From Marinomonas maritima (GTDB lineage Bacteria; Pseudomonadota; Gammaproteobacteria; Pseudomonadales; Marinomonadaceae), in the NCBI RefSeq assembly GCF_024435075.2, contig NZ_JAMZEG020000001.1:434001-498000 (forward strand): a DNA stretch of 64,000 bases. Direction: 5' to 3'. Shown here in pieces: positions 51,585 through 60,298 of the stretch. Under the pieces are notes generated by a model that was not told the DNA's origin, did not search any database, and saw nothing but the letters and a program-made list of their open reading frames with translations. Positions within the stretch are counted from its first letter, which is position 1. Every line of letters starts with the position of its first letter. The translations under genes and the position numbers were made by a program.

Positions 51585-52961
51585 ATGAAAATGCGCATTG
51601 AAAAAGACAGTATGGGTGAACTAGACGTGCCAGAAGAGGCGCTTTATGGTGCTCAAACCCAACGTGCGATTAATAACTTTCCTATTAGTGGCGAAGCACT
51701 TCCAGACGCTTTTATCCGCTCCCTTATATTGATCAAAGCCGCTGCTGCGCGTGCGAATGAAACGCTTAAATGCCTCTCGCCGGACATTGCTAAAGCAATT
51801 CAAGATGCCTGTAATGAACTGCTAAACGATGACAATTTCATGCGGCATTTCCCTGTGGACGTATTTCAAACCGGTTCTGGTACCAGCTCCAACATGAATG
51901 CCAATGAAGTGATTGCAACATTAGCCAGCGTCTATCATGGTGCACCGGTAAATCCTAATGACCATGTGAACTATGGTCAGAGCAGCAACGATGTTATTCC
52001 CAGCGCGATACATGTGAGTGCAACCTTAGAATTAACCGGTCATTTACTGCCTGCGCTGGTTCATTTAAGGCAAACGATTATAGAAAAAGGCGATTCGCTA
52101 AAGGGGTTTACCAAAACGGGGCGTACACATTTGATGGATGCCATGCCGGTTCGACTGGATCAAACCTTCCATGCATGGGCGGCTCAGCTGCAAGACAATA
52201 TCGACAACCTTATGTATTTAGAAAGTAAAACCACACAGCTTGCTCAAGGCGGAACGGCGGTCGGTACGGGCATTAATGCACACCCAGAATTTGCCGCTCT
52301 TTTTGCCAAAGAGCTTTCGGACTTAACAAAAGTTACTTTCACTCAAGGCAAAAACTTCTTTGCTCTCATCGGTTCACAAGATACGGCGGTGGCGTTATCT
52401 GGCCAATTGAAAGCCGTGGCTGTGACGTATATGAAAATCGCTAACGATCTGCGTTGGATGAACTCTGGCCCATTGGCTGGTTTAGGAGAAATCTCACTAC
52501 AGGCGTTGCAGCCGGGTTCGTCTATTATGCCGGGTAAAGTAAACCCTGTGATTCCAGAAGCAACCGCTATGGTGGCCGCGCAAGTGATAGGCAACGATGC
52601 CGCGATTACTATTGGTGGTCAATCCGGTAACTTTGAATTGAACGTTATGTTGCCTATGATCGCTAAGAATCTACTGAATAGCATTAAGTTGTTAGCCAAC
52701 AGTGGGCGGTTGCTTGCTGATAACGCTATCGCTACATTGAGTGTTAATGAAGGTAAATTAAACGAAGCATTGCATCGTAATCCCATTTTGGTCACGGCGC
52801 TTAACCCCATTATTGGTTATGAAAAAGCCGCTGAAATTGCTAAAAAAGCCTACAAAGAAGGTCGCCCAGTTGTCGATGTAGCAGAAGAAAATACGGAATT
52901 AAGTCGAGAAGAGTTGCTTGTTTTACTTGATCCCGCCAAATTAACTCATGGCGGTATCTAG
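51585..52961 (+). CDS. fumC: Class II fumarate hydratase FumC (iron-independent)
   Basis: Interconverts fumarate and malate without an iron-sulfur cluster. The 458-residue protein has DSMGELDVPEEALYGAQTQRA, TGSGTSSNMNANEVIA, NYGQSSNDVIPSAIHV, GRTHLMDAMPVRL and the superfamily signature GSSIMPGKVNPV with the catalytic Ser. The enzyme replaces Fe-dependent fumarases when iron is scarce, which fits the Fur box ahead of fagA. The first Met (51585) and a second in-frame Met (51591) are both close to AAGGACACC. Unlike pseudomonads, no sodA follows; a terminator comes about 60 bp later. Confidence 0.95.
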   Translation: MKMRIEKDSMGELDVPEEALYGAQTQRAINNFPISGEALPDAFIRSLILIKAAAARANETLKCLSPDIAKAIQDACNELLNDDNFMRHFPVDVFQTGSGTSSNMNANEVIATLASVYHGAPVNPNDHVNYGQSSNDVIPSAIHVSATLELTGHLLPALVHLRQTIIEKGDSLKGFTKTGRTHLMDAMPVRLDQTFHAWAAQLQDNIDNLMYLESKTTQLAQGGTAVGTGINAHPEFAALFAKELSDLTKVTFTQGKNFFALIGSQDTAVALSGQLKAVAVTYMKIANDLRWMNSGPLAGLGEISLQALQPGSSIMPGKVNPVIPEATAMVAAQVIGNDAAITIGGQSGNFELNVMLPMIAKNLLNSIKLLANSGRLLADNAIATLSVNEGKLNEALHRNPILVTALNPIIGYEKAAEIAKKAYKEGRPVVDVAEENTELSREELLVLLDPAKLTHGGI

Positions 52962-53023
52962 AGTAGATCAGATAAGGTAAGGTTTCTTTATTTGGTTGTT
53001 CCCTTACCAAATAATGAAAACAG

Positions 53024-53049
53024 GTCAGCGTTCGCGCTGGCTTTTTTTT
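53024..53049 (+). terminator. Terminator of fagA-fumC
   Basis: GTCAGCG-TTCG-CGCTGGC: a 7-bp stem (one G-U pair) capped by a stable TTCG tetraloop, followed by eight T residues. Confidence 0.92.
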
Positions 53050-53071
53050 GTTCTAAATTGAGGTGTTCTGG

Positions 53072-53526
53072 TCATAGTGTTTTGGTCATAAACACGCTAT
53101 ATGGATCAAGCTTGTAATTGGAAAACGGACCGCATTCTGTAAATCCATGCTTCTCATAAAGTTTTCTAGCGGGCGCAAAAAAATTTTGCGATCCAGTTTC
53201 TAGGCTAATTTTATTGAGCCTTTTTGCTTGGCAGAATCGAGAATATGGCGTAGTAAAGTGGAGGCGACCCCTTTATTACGTGCTGCACTGGTGGTACGCA
53301 TGGATTTGATTTCCCCGTGCGAGTCGTTCAGTATTTTAAGCGCACCACAGCCGAGTAGTTGGTTGCCTTCCCAAACGGTCCAGAAGGTAATAGTAGGCAT
53401 TTTTAGACCGGTTAAATCCAATGCATGCACACATTCGGCTGGTGATGCAGCGTGCATATCTTCAAGGTGTTCAGTTAATAGTGTCTGAATTTCTACGCCA
53501 GATAAATCGTCTATTCTGATGTCCAT
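53072..53526 (-). pseudogene. GNAT acetyltransferase interrupted by a one-base frameshift
   Basis: From ATG 53526 the frame encodes a normal GNAT N-terminal half (PTITFWTVWEGNQLLGCGALK, then SMRTTSAARNKGVASTLLRHIL with the acetyl-CoA-binding R/K-x-x-G-V-A motif), but it stops after KGSIKLA. The next frame continues the family exactly: ISLETGSQNFFAPARKLYEKH, then GFTECGPFSNYKLDPYSVFMTKTL and TGA at 53072. An A run at the junction has four A residues where five would restore the frame. It is either a recent natural frameshift, phase variation, or a sequencing error. The restored protein would have about 150 residues. Confidence 0.85.
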
Positions 53527-53641
53527 TCGTTTATTTTTCCTAATCTATAATGTCATTTTACATTCAAAATATGGGCGATAATAAACAAAAGAGTATACTG
53601 CTTTTAATCAAGCGTAAACATGGAAGGAGAGAAGGTACGAT

Positions 53642-54103
53642 ATGACAGAGCAAGTGAGTTTACGGCCTGTTACTATGGCAGATGCGGAAGATTTATTGGT
53701 GTGGCGAAATGACCCTGAAACACGTCATGCATCCCATAATACCGATGAAATATCGTTAGATAGGCACCTAGCGTGGCTGGAAGCGTCTTTGAATAAACCT
53801 GAGCAACGGCGCTTATGGATAGCAGAAATGAACGCTAAATCGGTTGGCACCTGTCGAGCGGATCGTATTGACGGTGCTTGGGAGCTATCTTGGACTGTGG
53901 CACCAAATTTTCGCGGAAAAGGCGTTGCTCAAAAAATGTTATCTGCCATCATTGAGCGTTTTCAAGATCCGCTAGTGGCAGAGATTAAGGTCGGTAATAT
54001 TGCCTCAATAAAAGTCTCTGAACGAGCAGGCTTCATCTTTGATAAAGAAGAACATGGTGTGCTGTTTTATGTGTTTCCTAAAAAGCCTACCTCGTCATAT
54101 TAA
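53642..54103 (+). CDS. GNAT-family N-acetyltransferase
   Basis: A 153-residue acetyltransferase of RimJ/PseH type: VSLRPVTMADAEDLLVWRNDPETR at the N-terminus, LSWTVAPNFRGKGVAQKMLSAII (with the acetyl-CoA-binding RGKGVA motif), then NIASIKVSERAGFIFDKEE. The N-terminal WRNDP block is common in enzymes acting on amino-sugars or ribosomal proteins; the substrate is unknown. GGAG with AGG lies upstream of the ATG. Its end overlaps the convergent DUF3820 gene by 4 bp. Confidence 0.88.
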   Translation: MTEQVSLRPVTMADAEDLLVWRNDPETRHASHNTDEISLDRHLAWLEASLNKPEQRRLWIAEMNAKSVGTCRADRIDGAWELSWTVAPNFRGKGVAQKMLSAIIERFQDPLVAEIKVGNIASIKVSERAGFIFDKEEHGVLFYVFPKKPTSSY

Positions 54104-54363
54104 TCATCAAAACGAATGCGAACTTTCGGTTCGTCTTTTTTCTTTTCTGTTGGTTTACGCAGTGGATCAACCAGTTTTTCTAAACCGTTGATTTTGATTT
54201 CAAGAGATAGTTGTAGCCATTGCCCTAGATTACCCTTTGGCCAACCTTCCTTCGCAAACCACAGCAAATACGCTTCTGGCAGGTCGATCAAAATACGACC
54301 TTGGTATTTACCAAACGGCATGGTTTGACGAGCAACTTGAACGAGATCTTCTTGTGAAAACAT
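54100..54363 (-). CDS. DUF3820 family protein
   Basis: An 87-residue protein with the DUF3820 pattern: MPFGKYQGRILIDLPEAYLLWF (seen as PFGKYQGR and LPEAYLLWF), KEGWPKGNLGQWL and EIKINGLEKLVDPLR, with a basic tail. The family is widespread in proteobacteria; some members were named as quorum-regulated factors, but the function is not established. It overlaps the end of the GNAT gene. Confidence 0.85.
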   Translation of the reverse strand: MFSQEDLVQVARQTMPFGKYQGRILIDLPEAYLLWFAKEGWPKGNLGQWLQLSLEIKINGLEKLVDPLRKPTEKKKDEPKVRIRFDD

Positions 54364-54427
54364 AGTATTTACTTATTTAATGTAATGACGTGCTTAATGA
54401 GTTTGTGTGTATTTAAACATAAGCCAG

Positions 54428-55318
54428 TTATTTGGCAAACGCCGGATTCTCTTTAAAACGCTGAATCAGATAATCACAGATGCGTTGCAATTTTGGTGAT
54501 GGCTGGCGAACTTTTGGATAAACCAGCCAAACGCCACTATAAGGATATTGATACTGAGGGAGCAGGGCGATTAGTTTGCCACTGGCTAGGTCGTCATTCA
54601 CGTAATAATCCGGTAGTTGGGCGATGCCTAAGCCTTTTCGAACCGCGTCTATTAGCGCGGGGCCAGAATTGCTTCGCCATTGGCTGGTAATTTTTATTTC
54701 TTTGCGTTGTCCATCTTGTTGAAATAACCAATGACTCTTTGAGCCAATCAAACAGCGATGTTTATTAAGTTCTGCAAGCGTATGTGGCATACCGTGTTGG
54801 TCTATATATTCCCGAGACGCACAAAGATATTCAACACGATCACACAAACGGCGTGATAAATGGCTCGAATCTTTCATCGCGCCCATGCGAATAGCAAGGT
54901 CATAGCCTTCGTCGATGATGTCTACCGCGCGATTGGTAAGGTGAAAATCCAGTTCGATTTTAGGGTGATCCAATAAAAAATCGTTCATCAGCGGCGCAAT
55001 ATAACGCTCGCCAAAGGTAGTAGCGCAGGTCATTTTAAACAATCCAATCGGGGCTTGATTCAGCGTTGAAATGACTTCTTCCGCGCTACTCAGCGCCTCA
55101 GGTAAACCGCGACAATGCTGATAATACAGCTCGCCTGCTTCGCTTAAACGAATGCGTCGTGTGGTTCGAAAGAGTAGCGTGGTGCCAAGCTCCGCTTCTA
55201 ATTGAGTGATTAAGCGACTGATGTGCGAAGCAGAAACGCTGAGCTTAATCGCCGCCGCCGAAAAACTACCTTGTTTAACCACTTCGATGAAGGCTTCCAT
55301 CGCTTCCCAATTTTTCAT
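54428..55318 (-). CDS. LysR-type regulator divergent from frmA
   Basis: A 296-residue LysR-type regulator. The helix-turn-helix covers WEAMEAFIEVVKQGSFSAAA and LSVSASHISRLITQLEAELG; FRTTRRIRLSEAGE follows. The effector domain has IGLFKMTCATTFGERYIAPL and YDLAIRMGAMKDSSHLSRRL. It is divergent from the formaldehyde dehydrogenase gene frmA, and a 34-bp palindrome lies between them. It is the obvious candidate regulator of frmA-fghA. Confidence 0.92.
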   Translation of the reverse strand: MKNWEAMEAFIEVVKQGSFSAAAIKLSVSASHISRLITQLEAELGTTLLFRTTRRIRLSEAGELYYQHCRGLPEALSSAEEVISTLNQAPIGLFKMTCATTFGERYIAPLMNDFLLDHPKIELDFHLTNRAVDIIDEGYDLAIRMGAMKDSSHLSRRLCDRVEYLCASREYIDQHGMPHTLAELNKHRCLIGSKSHWLFQQDGQRKEIKITSQWRSNSGPALIDAVRKGLGIAQLPDYYVNDDLASGKLIALLPQYQYPYSGVWLVYPKVRQPSPKLQRICDYLIQRFKENPAFAK

Positions 55319-55377
55319 ATTTCACTCACTTGGCTTGATTTTATGTTTGGTACTTTATCGCAAATGAGTGACATTAA

Positions 55378-55411
55378 AAAATGATTATTGCTGTATAGCA
55401 ATAATCATTTT
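55378..55411. promoter_or_regulatory. 15-bp perfect palindrome between the LysR-type gene and frmA
   Basis: AAAATGATTATTGCT (55378-55392), a 4-nt centre GTAT, and the exact complement at 55397-55411. A further ATTATCGTCGTAATGAT stretch follows near 55424-55440. It includes ATTGC-N4-GCAAT, the form expected for a LysR-type operator. There is no T run beyond the arm, so a terminator is less likely. Confidence 0.6.
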
Positions 55412-55505
55412 CCAAAATGAGCATTATCGTCGTAATGATTTGCGACTACACTGGGTGCCATTATTTAGATGAAAAATTGCTTAAAAACATACTTTGGAGA
55501 ACACA

Positions 55506-56624
55506 ATGAAATGTAAAGCTGCTGTTGCTTGGGGCCCCGGTCAACCTCTTAAAATCGAAGAAATTGATGTGCAAGATCCGCAAGCGGGTGAAGTCTTGGT
55601 TCGTATGGTGGCAACGGGTGTTTGTCATACGGATGCATTTACGTTGTCTGGCGAAGACCCAGAAGGTGTTTTTCCTGCGATCCTAGGTCACGAAGGCGCG
55701 GGTGTTGTTGAAGCGGTGGGTGAAGGTGTCACAACGCTGAAAGCAGGCGATCACGTGATTCCACTTTATACGGCAGAATGTAAGGAATGTAAGTTCTGCT
55801 TGTCTGGCAAAACCAACTTGTGCAGTGCCGTTCGCGAAACGCAAGGAAAGGGCTTAATGCCAGACGGCACAAGCCGCTTTAGCATCAATGGCGAACCGAT
55901 TTTTCATTACATGGGCACGTCTACTTTCTCTGAATACAGTGTGGTTCCTGAAATCGCGCTTGCGAAAATCCATGTTGATGCACCATTAGAAAAAGTCTGC
56001 TTGTTAGGCTGTGGTATTACCACGGGAATCGGCGCCGTGTTGAACACAGCGAAAGTCGAAGAAGGCGACACCGTGGCGGTCTTTGGTTTGGGCGGCATTG
56101 GTTTGTCGGTTATCCAAGGCGCACGCATGGCTGGCGCAGGCCGTATTATTGCCATCGACATTAATGAATCTAAATTCGAAATGGCGAAACAGTTTGGCGC
56201 GACGGATTGCGTTAATCCGAAGTCATTTGATGCGCCTATTCAACAAGTCATCGTGGATATGACAGACGGCGGCGTAGATTACTCGTTCGAATGTATCGGC
56301 AACGTGCAAATCATGCGTCAGGCGCTTGAGTGTTGCCATAAAGGTTGGGGCGAATCCATTGTTATTGGCGTGGCTGGCGCTGGACAAGAAATCTCAACGA
56401 GACCATTCCAACTAGTGACCGGTCGAGTCTGGAGAGGATCGGCGTTTGGCGGTGTTAAAGGCCGCAGCCAATTGCCAGGTTACGTAGAAGACTACATGAA
56501 CGGAAAAATCGAAATCGACCCATTCGTGACACACACTATGCCGCTTGAAGACATCAATAAAGCGTTTGATTTGATGCACGAAGGTAAGAGTATTCGTACG
56601 GTTATCCTGTTTGATAAAAAGTAA
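55506..56624 (+). CDS. frmA: S-(hydroxymethyl)glutathione dehydrogenase / class III alcohol dehydrogenase
   Basis: A 372-residue zinc enzyme of glutathione-dependent formaldehyde oxidation; it makes S-formylglutathione using NAD. Features are CKAAVAWGPGQPLKIEEIDV, catalytic-zinc ligands in GVCHTDAFTLSG, the GHEGAGVVE block, structural-zinc cysteines CKECKFCLSGKTNLC, nucleotide-binding GLGGIGLSVIQGARMAGAG and FGGVKGRSQLP. The ATG at 55506 has GGAG 8 nt before it. fghA follows 77 bp later; together they form the standard formaldehyde detoxification pair. The DNA between the divergent LysR-type gene and frmA carries a strong palindrome. Confidence 0.96.
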   Translation: MKCKAAVAWGPGQPLKIEEIDVQDPQAGEVLVRMVATGVCHTDAFTLSGEDPEGVFPAILGHEGAGVVEAVGEGVTTLKAGDHVIPLYTAECKECKFCLSGKTNLCSAVRETQGKGLMPDGTSRFSINGEPIFHYMGTSTFSEYSVVPEIALAKIHVDAPLEKVCLLGCGITTGIGAVLNTAKVEEGDTVAVFGLGGIGLSVIQGARMAGAGRIIAIDINESKFEMAKQFGATDCVNPKSFDAPIQQVIVDMTDGGVDYSFECIGNVQIMRQALECCHKGWGESIVIGVAGAGQEISTRPFQLVTGRVWRGSAFGGVKGRSQLPGYVEDYMNGKIEIDPFVTHTMPLEDINKAFDLMHEGKSIRTVILFDKK

Positions 56625-56701
56625 CGGCTTCTAATCAATCGAAAATCACGTTGGCTTTCTTCCCTATAGAAAGTAGAAAGCCAACGCTAAGGAGTGGAAC
56701 G

Positions 56702-57544
56702 ATGGAATTACTTTCTAGCACTAAAAGCTTCGGTGGCTGGCTAAAGCGCTATCGCCATGAAAGCTTGTCGGTAAAAGGCGAGATGACGTTTGCGATTTAT
56801 TTACCGCCGCAAGCGGAAACACAAACCGTCCCTGTTTTGTACTGGTTATCGGGTTTGACCTGTACTGACGAAAATTTCATGCAAAAAGCCGGTGCCTTTC
56901 GCAAAGCCGCAGAATTAGGCTTGGCGATTGTATGTCTTGATACCAGCCCACGCGGCACAGAATATCCGAACGAGCATGACAGCTACGACTTTGGTTCTGG
57001 CGCGGGATTTTATCTCAATGCGACCGTGGAGCCGTATTCGAACACCTATCACATGTACGATTACGTGGTACAAGAGTTGCCACATTTGATCGAGACGAAC
57101 TTTCCTGTCACTGACAAACGTTCTATTTCTGGTCATTCTATGGGTGGTCACGGCGCCTTGATTTGTGCGTTAAAAAATCCCGAGAAATACCAATCTGTCT
57201 CGGCGTTCGCGCCTATTGTCAATCCAACGAATTGTCCTTGGGGCGAAAAAGCCTTTACCGGTTACCTAGGTGAAGACAAAGCCGCTTGGAACGAATGGGA
57301 TGCCACTTGTCTAGTAGAAAGCCAAATCGAAAGCGCAAGTGAGCGCTTACCCTTGTTTATCGATCAAGGCGAAGCCGATAACTTTTTAGCTGAACAGCTT
57401 AAACCAGACGCTCTAGAAACCGCCTGTGAAAAAACTGGACACCCGATCACGCTACGTCGTCAACCGGGTTACGACCACAGCTACTTCTTTATCGCCAGTT
57501 TTATCGACGAACACCTAGAGTTTCACTCAACCGCCTTGAGTTAG
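56702..57544 (+). CDS. fghA: S-formylglutathione hydrolase
   Basis: A 280-residue esterase-D family serine hydrolase that cleaves S-formylglutathione to formate and glutathione. Seen are VPVLYWLSGLTCTDENFMQKAG, CLDTSPRG, GFYLNATVEPY, the nucleophile motif SGHSMGGHGAL and the C-terminal catalytic region FIDQGEADNFL (Asp) with GYDHSYFFI (His). ATG 56702 follows AAGGAGTGG; the longer frame from 56651 is unlikely. It is in the same direction as frmA. A degenerate copy of its 3' end lies at 58211-58311. Confidence 0.95.
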   Translation: MELLSSTKSFGGWLKRYRHESLSVKGEMTFAIYLPPQAETQTVPVLYWLSGLTCTDENFMQKAGAFRKAAELGLAIVCLDTSPRGTEYPNEHDSYDFGSGAGFYLNATVEPYSNTYHMYDYVVQELPHLIETNFPVTDKRSISGHSMGGHGALICALKNPEKYQSVSAFAPIVNPTNCPWGEKAFTGYLGEDKAAWNEWDATCLVESQIESASERLPLFIDQGEADNFLAEQLKPDALETACEKTGHPITLRRQPGYDHSYFFIASFIDEHLEFHSTALS

Positions 57545-57574
57545 TTCTTGGGTTTTCTTCTGCTGGAATCGACA

Positions 57575-57600
57575 AAAGCGAGCTACGACTCGCTTTTTTT
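57575..57600 (+). terminator. Terminator of frmA-fghA
   Basis: AAGCGAG/CTCGCTT stem with a 6-nt loop followed by seven T residues, 35 bp past the fghA stop. Confidence 0.88.
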
Positions 57601-57743
57601 GTTACTAAATATACTCATTCTGATTGGGTTAATCTTTGCTGATGTTGAAGATGAATGGTAAGACTAGCGCTTATTTGATATTTGCTAAGAGAGAATAAAA
57701 GCCTTGTGAGCCGAACATCATGTTCAGCTCACAAGTTGATTAT

Positions 57744-58088
57744 TTAAGCGAATACGAAGTATTTTCGAACCGTTTCTACTACTTCCCAAGTGCCTTTCAT
57801 TCCCGGTTCGATGACGAATACATCACCCGCTTTTAGGTGTTTTGGCTCTTCGCCTTCGGGTGTGATGATACAGTAACCTTCTAAGAAGTGGCAAAACTCC
57901 CATTTGTCATAGTTCACTTCAAATTTACCTGGCGTGCAGATCCAAGTTCCCATTATTTTGCTACCGTCTTTTGAAAGGTAGGCGTTTAGGTTCACAGTAT
58001 GTGGATCGCCACCAATACGAGTCCATTTTGTTGCGTTTACCACAGGTGTTGGGCAAGTTTCGCGCATAACGGTGATAAAGTCAGACAT
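57744..58088 (-). CDS. Cupin-domain protein (DUF861 / EutQ-like)
   Basis: A 114-residue single cupin barrel. Typical segments are TRIGGDPHTVNLNAYLSKDGSK, MGTWICTPGKFEVNYDKWEFCHFLEGYCIITPEG (in pieces) and LKAGDVFVIEPGMKGTWEVVETVRKYFVF. The metal-ligand positions are reduced (Glu and His in WEFCHFLEG), as in the DUF861 group. Substrate is unknown. It lies between fghA and the degenerate fghA 3' copy, on the opposite strand. Confidence 0.87.
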   Translation of the reverse strand: MSDFITVMRETCPTPVVNATKWTRIGGDPHTVNLNAYLSKDGSKIMGTWICTPGKFEVNYDKWEFCHFLEGYCIITPEGEEPKHLKAGDVFVIEPGMKGTWEVVETVRKYFVFA

Positions 58089-58210
58089 AGCCGCTCCAGA
58101 TTATAGAATGAGTTAAAGGTGAGTCATTGTATGGCGGCTATGAAGTATGAGTTTGTCTGTTTACGTCATAAATAGCGTTTAATAGGCTTAGAAAAAACAC
58201 CTCCAAAATA

Positions 58211-58311
58211 AAGGTGAAGCCGATAATTTTTTAGTTGAACAGTTTAAACCAGACGCTCTAGAAGGCACCTGTGAAAAAGTTGGTCACCGATTACGCTACG
58301 CCGTCAACCAA
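58211..58311 (+). pseudogene. Degenerate duplicate of the fghA 3' region
   Basis: About 100 bp align at roughly 85% identity with fghA positions 57368-57468 (for example GAAGCCGATAA, then TTAAACCAGACGCTCTAGAA and CTGTGAAAAA). The copy then jumps to AGCTACGATTCGCTTTTTGG, which resembles the fghA terminator at 57581-57600. It contains frame errors and no start, so it is a remnant of a partial tandem duplication that now lies beyond the cupin gene. Confidence 0.85.
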
Positions 58312-58413
58312 GCTACGATTCGCTTTTTGGCTTTCTTTAACGCTAAGAAAAATCACTCACCAGCCATCACTTGGCCTATCTTGGTTTATGGCCTATTCTT
58401 TTGAGGATCTTAA

Positions 58414-58884
58414 TTGTTTAAATGGAGTATGACGTTGAAGAAAATAATTATAATAACGCTTTTATTTTTGATCCCTCAATTATCAATGGCGGCGTTGATA
58501 AACGAAATGCAAACGTGCCAAGGTCTCATCGAACATATCGATAAGAAACTGGATGAAACGGGTTCTAAATATGATAAAAATGCCGTAAAAAAAGTTCGTA
58601 ATGGGCTAGAAGGTTATAACCAATATATTCAACGTGAAATTGTGACTCCTGGGTTATTACAGTTCAATGGCGGAGATCAATCTAAAACGAAGAAAATGCA
58701 AGAACAGGTTGATGCGTATAAGAAAACAATTGCTAAACGATATGACCTTACCTACCCTCAAAATGAAATTTTTATGAATCATGCCATGGCGGTAAACGAA
58801 TGTGCGAAACAAGCCGTGCCTTCTGGCCAAGAGCTAGAAGACTTAAAAGAAGCGCTTAATCTGATGGTTGAGTTTGCGCAATAA
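58414..58884 (+). CDS. Exported protein of unknown function
   Basis: A 156-residue protein with an N-terminal signal peptide (hydrophobic core IIIITLLFLIPQLSMA, cleavage probably after AMA-type residues near 27). The mature part is helical and highly charged, with two Cys (in QTCQGLI and NECAKQA) that could form a disulfide. I do not recognise a family. Three starts are possible: TTG 58414 (GAGGA 6 nt upstream), ATG 58429 and TTG 58435 (GGAG 7 nt upstream); all leave the signal peptide intact. Confidence 0.72.
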   Translation: MFKWSMTLKKIIIITLLFLIPQLSMAALINEMQTCQGLIEHIDKKLDETGSKYDKNAVKKVRNGLEGYNQYIQREIVTPGLLQFNGGDQSKTKKMQEQVDAYKKTIAKRYDLTYPQNEIFMNHAMAVNECAKQAVPSGQELEDLKEALNLMVEFAQ

Positions 58885-58940
58885 ATGGATGTTTGAGCTA
58901 GGTTCAAATTCTTTAAGCCATATTGTCAACGAGTTCAAAT

Positions 58941-60104
58941 ATGTCATCTTTAGACGCTTTAATCACGTTACGTAAAACGCTCCACCAGAATCCAGAACTT
59001 TCTAACCAAGAAGAAGCAACCGCGGTTCGTATACTCAATGAATTTCAGTCTTTTTCGCCAGACGAGATTGTCACCGATCTTGGTGGAACGGGTCTTGCTT
59101 TTGTATTTAATGGAACTGATAGTGGGCCCACGACCTTGATTCGCAGTGAATTAGACGCGTTGCCAATCGAAGAAACCAATACTTTTAAGCACCGTTCGCA
59201 AGTAAAAGGCGTTTCTCATAAATGTGGTCACGATGGTCACATGAGTATTGTGACAGCACTGGGTGCGGAACTGGCGAAATTTCGGCCACAGAAGGGTCGT
59301 GTCGTGCTGTGTTTTCAGCCAGCCGAAGAAACGGGGATGGGCGCGATTCAGGTGGTGAACGATGTACGTTTTGCTGCCCTTAAACCAGATTATGCGTTTG
59401 CACTGCACAACTATCCAGGGTTAGAGCTAGGCAAAGTGGCGGTGCGGGCGGGTACGTTTAATTGCGCTTCGAGAGGCATGATTATCCATTTAAAAGGAAA
59501 AACGTCTCATGCAGCGCACCCTGAAAATGGGATAAGTCCAGCCAATGTTATGTGTAATATTATTCAAGAATTGAGTGCATTGCCTTCTAAAATCGTGGAT
59601 CAAGGAATAGAAGGGCGGCATTGGGTGACGGTGGTTCACGCTAAATTGGGTGAGGTCGCTTTTGGTACATCGCCGGGTGACGCGGTGGTGATGGTGACCT
59701 TACGCAGTGAAACCAACGAAGGCATGCAAATGCTGATAGAGCAGGCCGAGGCGTTTTCTCAATCGGTCGCTAAAAGTGAAAATCTTGGTATTTCATTTGA
59801 ATACGAGGATGTATTTCAAGCCAGCGTCAATTCCCAAGAAGGTTGCGATCGTATTGTCAGTGCCTGTGAAACCACGCAAACCCCTTGCTTACTTTTGGAT
59901 GAGCCAATGCGATGGTCTGAAGACTTTGGACAGTTCACCGCGACGGCGAAAGAAGGTGCCATGTTTGCCTTGGGCGCAGGTCAAACTAGTCCACAATTAC
60001 ACAATCCAGATTATGACTTTCCTGATGCATTGATTCCGATTGGTCGGGATTTATTTTTAGATATCATTCGTCAATTAAATGGTTTCAAAAAAATGACATT
60101 ATAG
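58941..60104 (+). CDS. M20-family amidohydrolase
   Basis: A 387-residue metallo-amidohydrolase of the hippurate / indole-acetyl-amino-acid hydrolase type. Motifs are TLRKTLHQNPELSNQEEAT, RSELDALPIEE, the metal-binding KCGHDGHMS (Cys and His), CFQPAEETGMGA (Glu pair), FALHNYPG, the dimerisation-domain HAAHPENGISPA and a final LHNPDYDFPDALIPIG. Substrates may be N-acyl amino acids or peptides. I chose ATG 58941 (MSSLDALITL); a TTG at 58923 is in frame. The gene is not clearly in an operon. Confidence 0.92.
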   Translation: MSSLDALITLRKTLHQNPELSNQEEATAVRILNEFQSFSPDEIVTDLGGTGLAFVFNGTDSGPTTLIRSELDALPIEETNTFKHRSQVKGVSHKCGHDGHMSIVTALGAELAKFRPQKGRVVLCFQPAEETGMGAIQVVNDVRFAALKPDYAFALHNYPGLELGKVAVRAGTFNCASRGMIIHLKGKTSHAAHPENGISPANVMCNIIQELSALPSKIVDQGIEGRHWVTVVHAKLGEVAFGTSPGDAVVMVTLRSETNEGMQMLIEQAEAFSQSVAKSENLGISFEYEDVFQASVNSQEGCDRIVSACETTQTPCLLLDEPMRWSEDFGQFTATAKEGAMFALGAGQTSPQLHNPDYDFPDALIPIGRDLFLDIIRQLNGFKKMTL

Positions 60105-60298
60105 TTATGCGTCTTATTAATTCATATCGTGTTTTCTTAACTTAAATGATGAGTGTAAAGTCCTGCGTTAAACCAGATAGAATTTAATATCGACCGCTAT
60201 CAGTTATTACTGGTTTAAGTTGTCTGATCTTTTGGTCAGGAAAAATTTATTTTTTAATAGCTGCTATAGTCAATTGATCAAGAACAGAAGGAAGCGTC

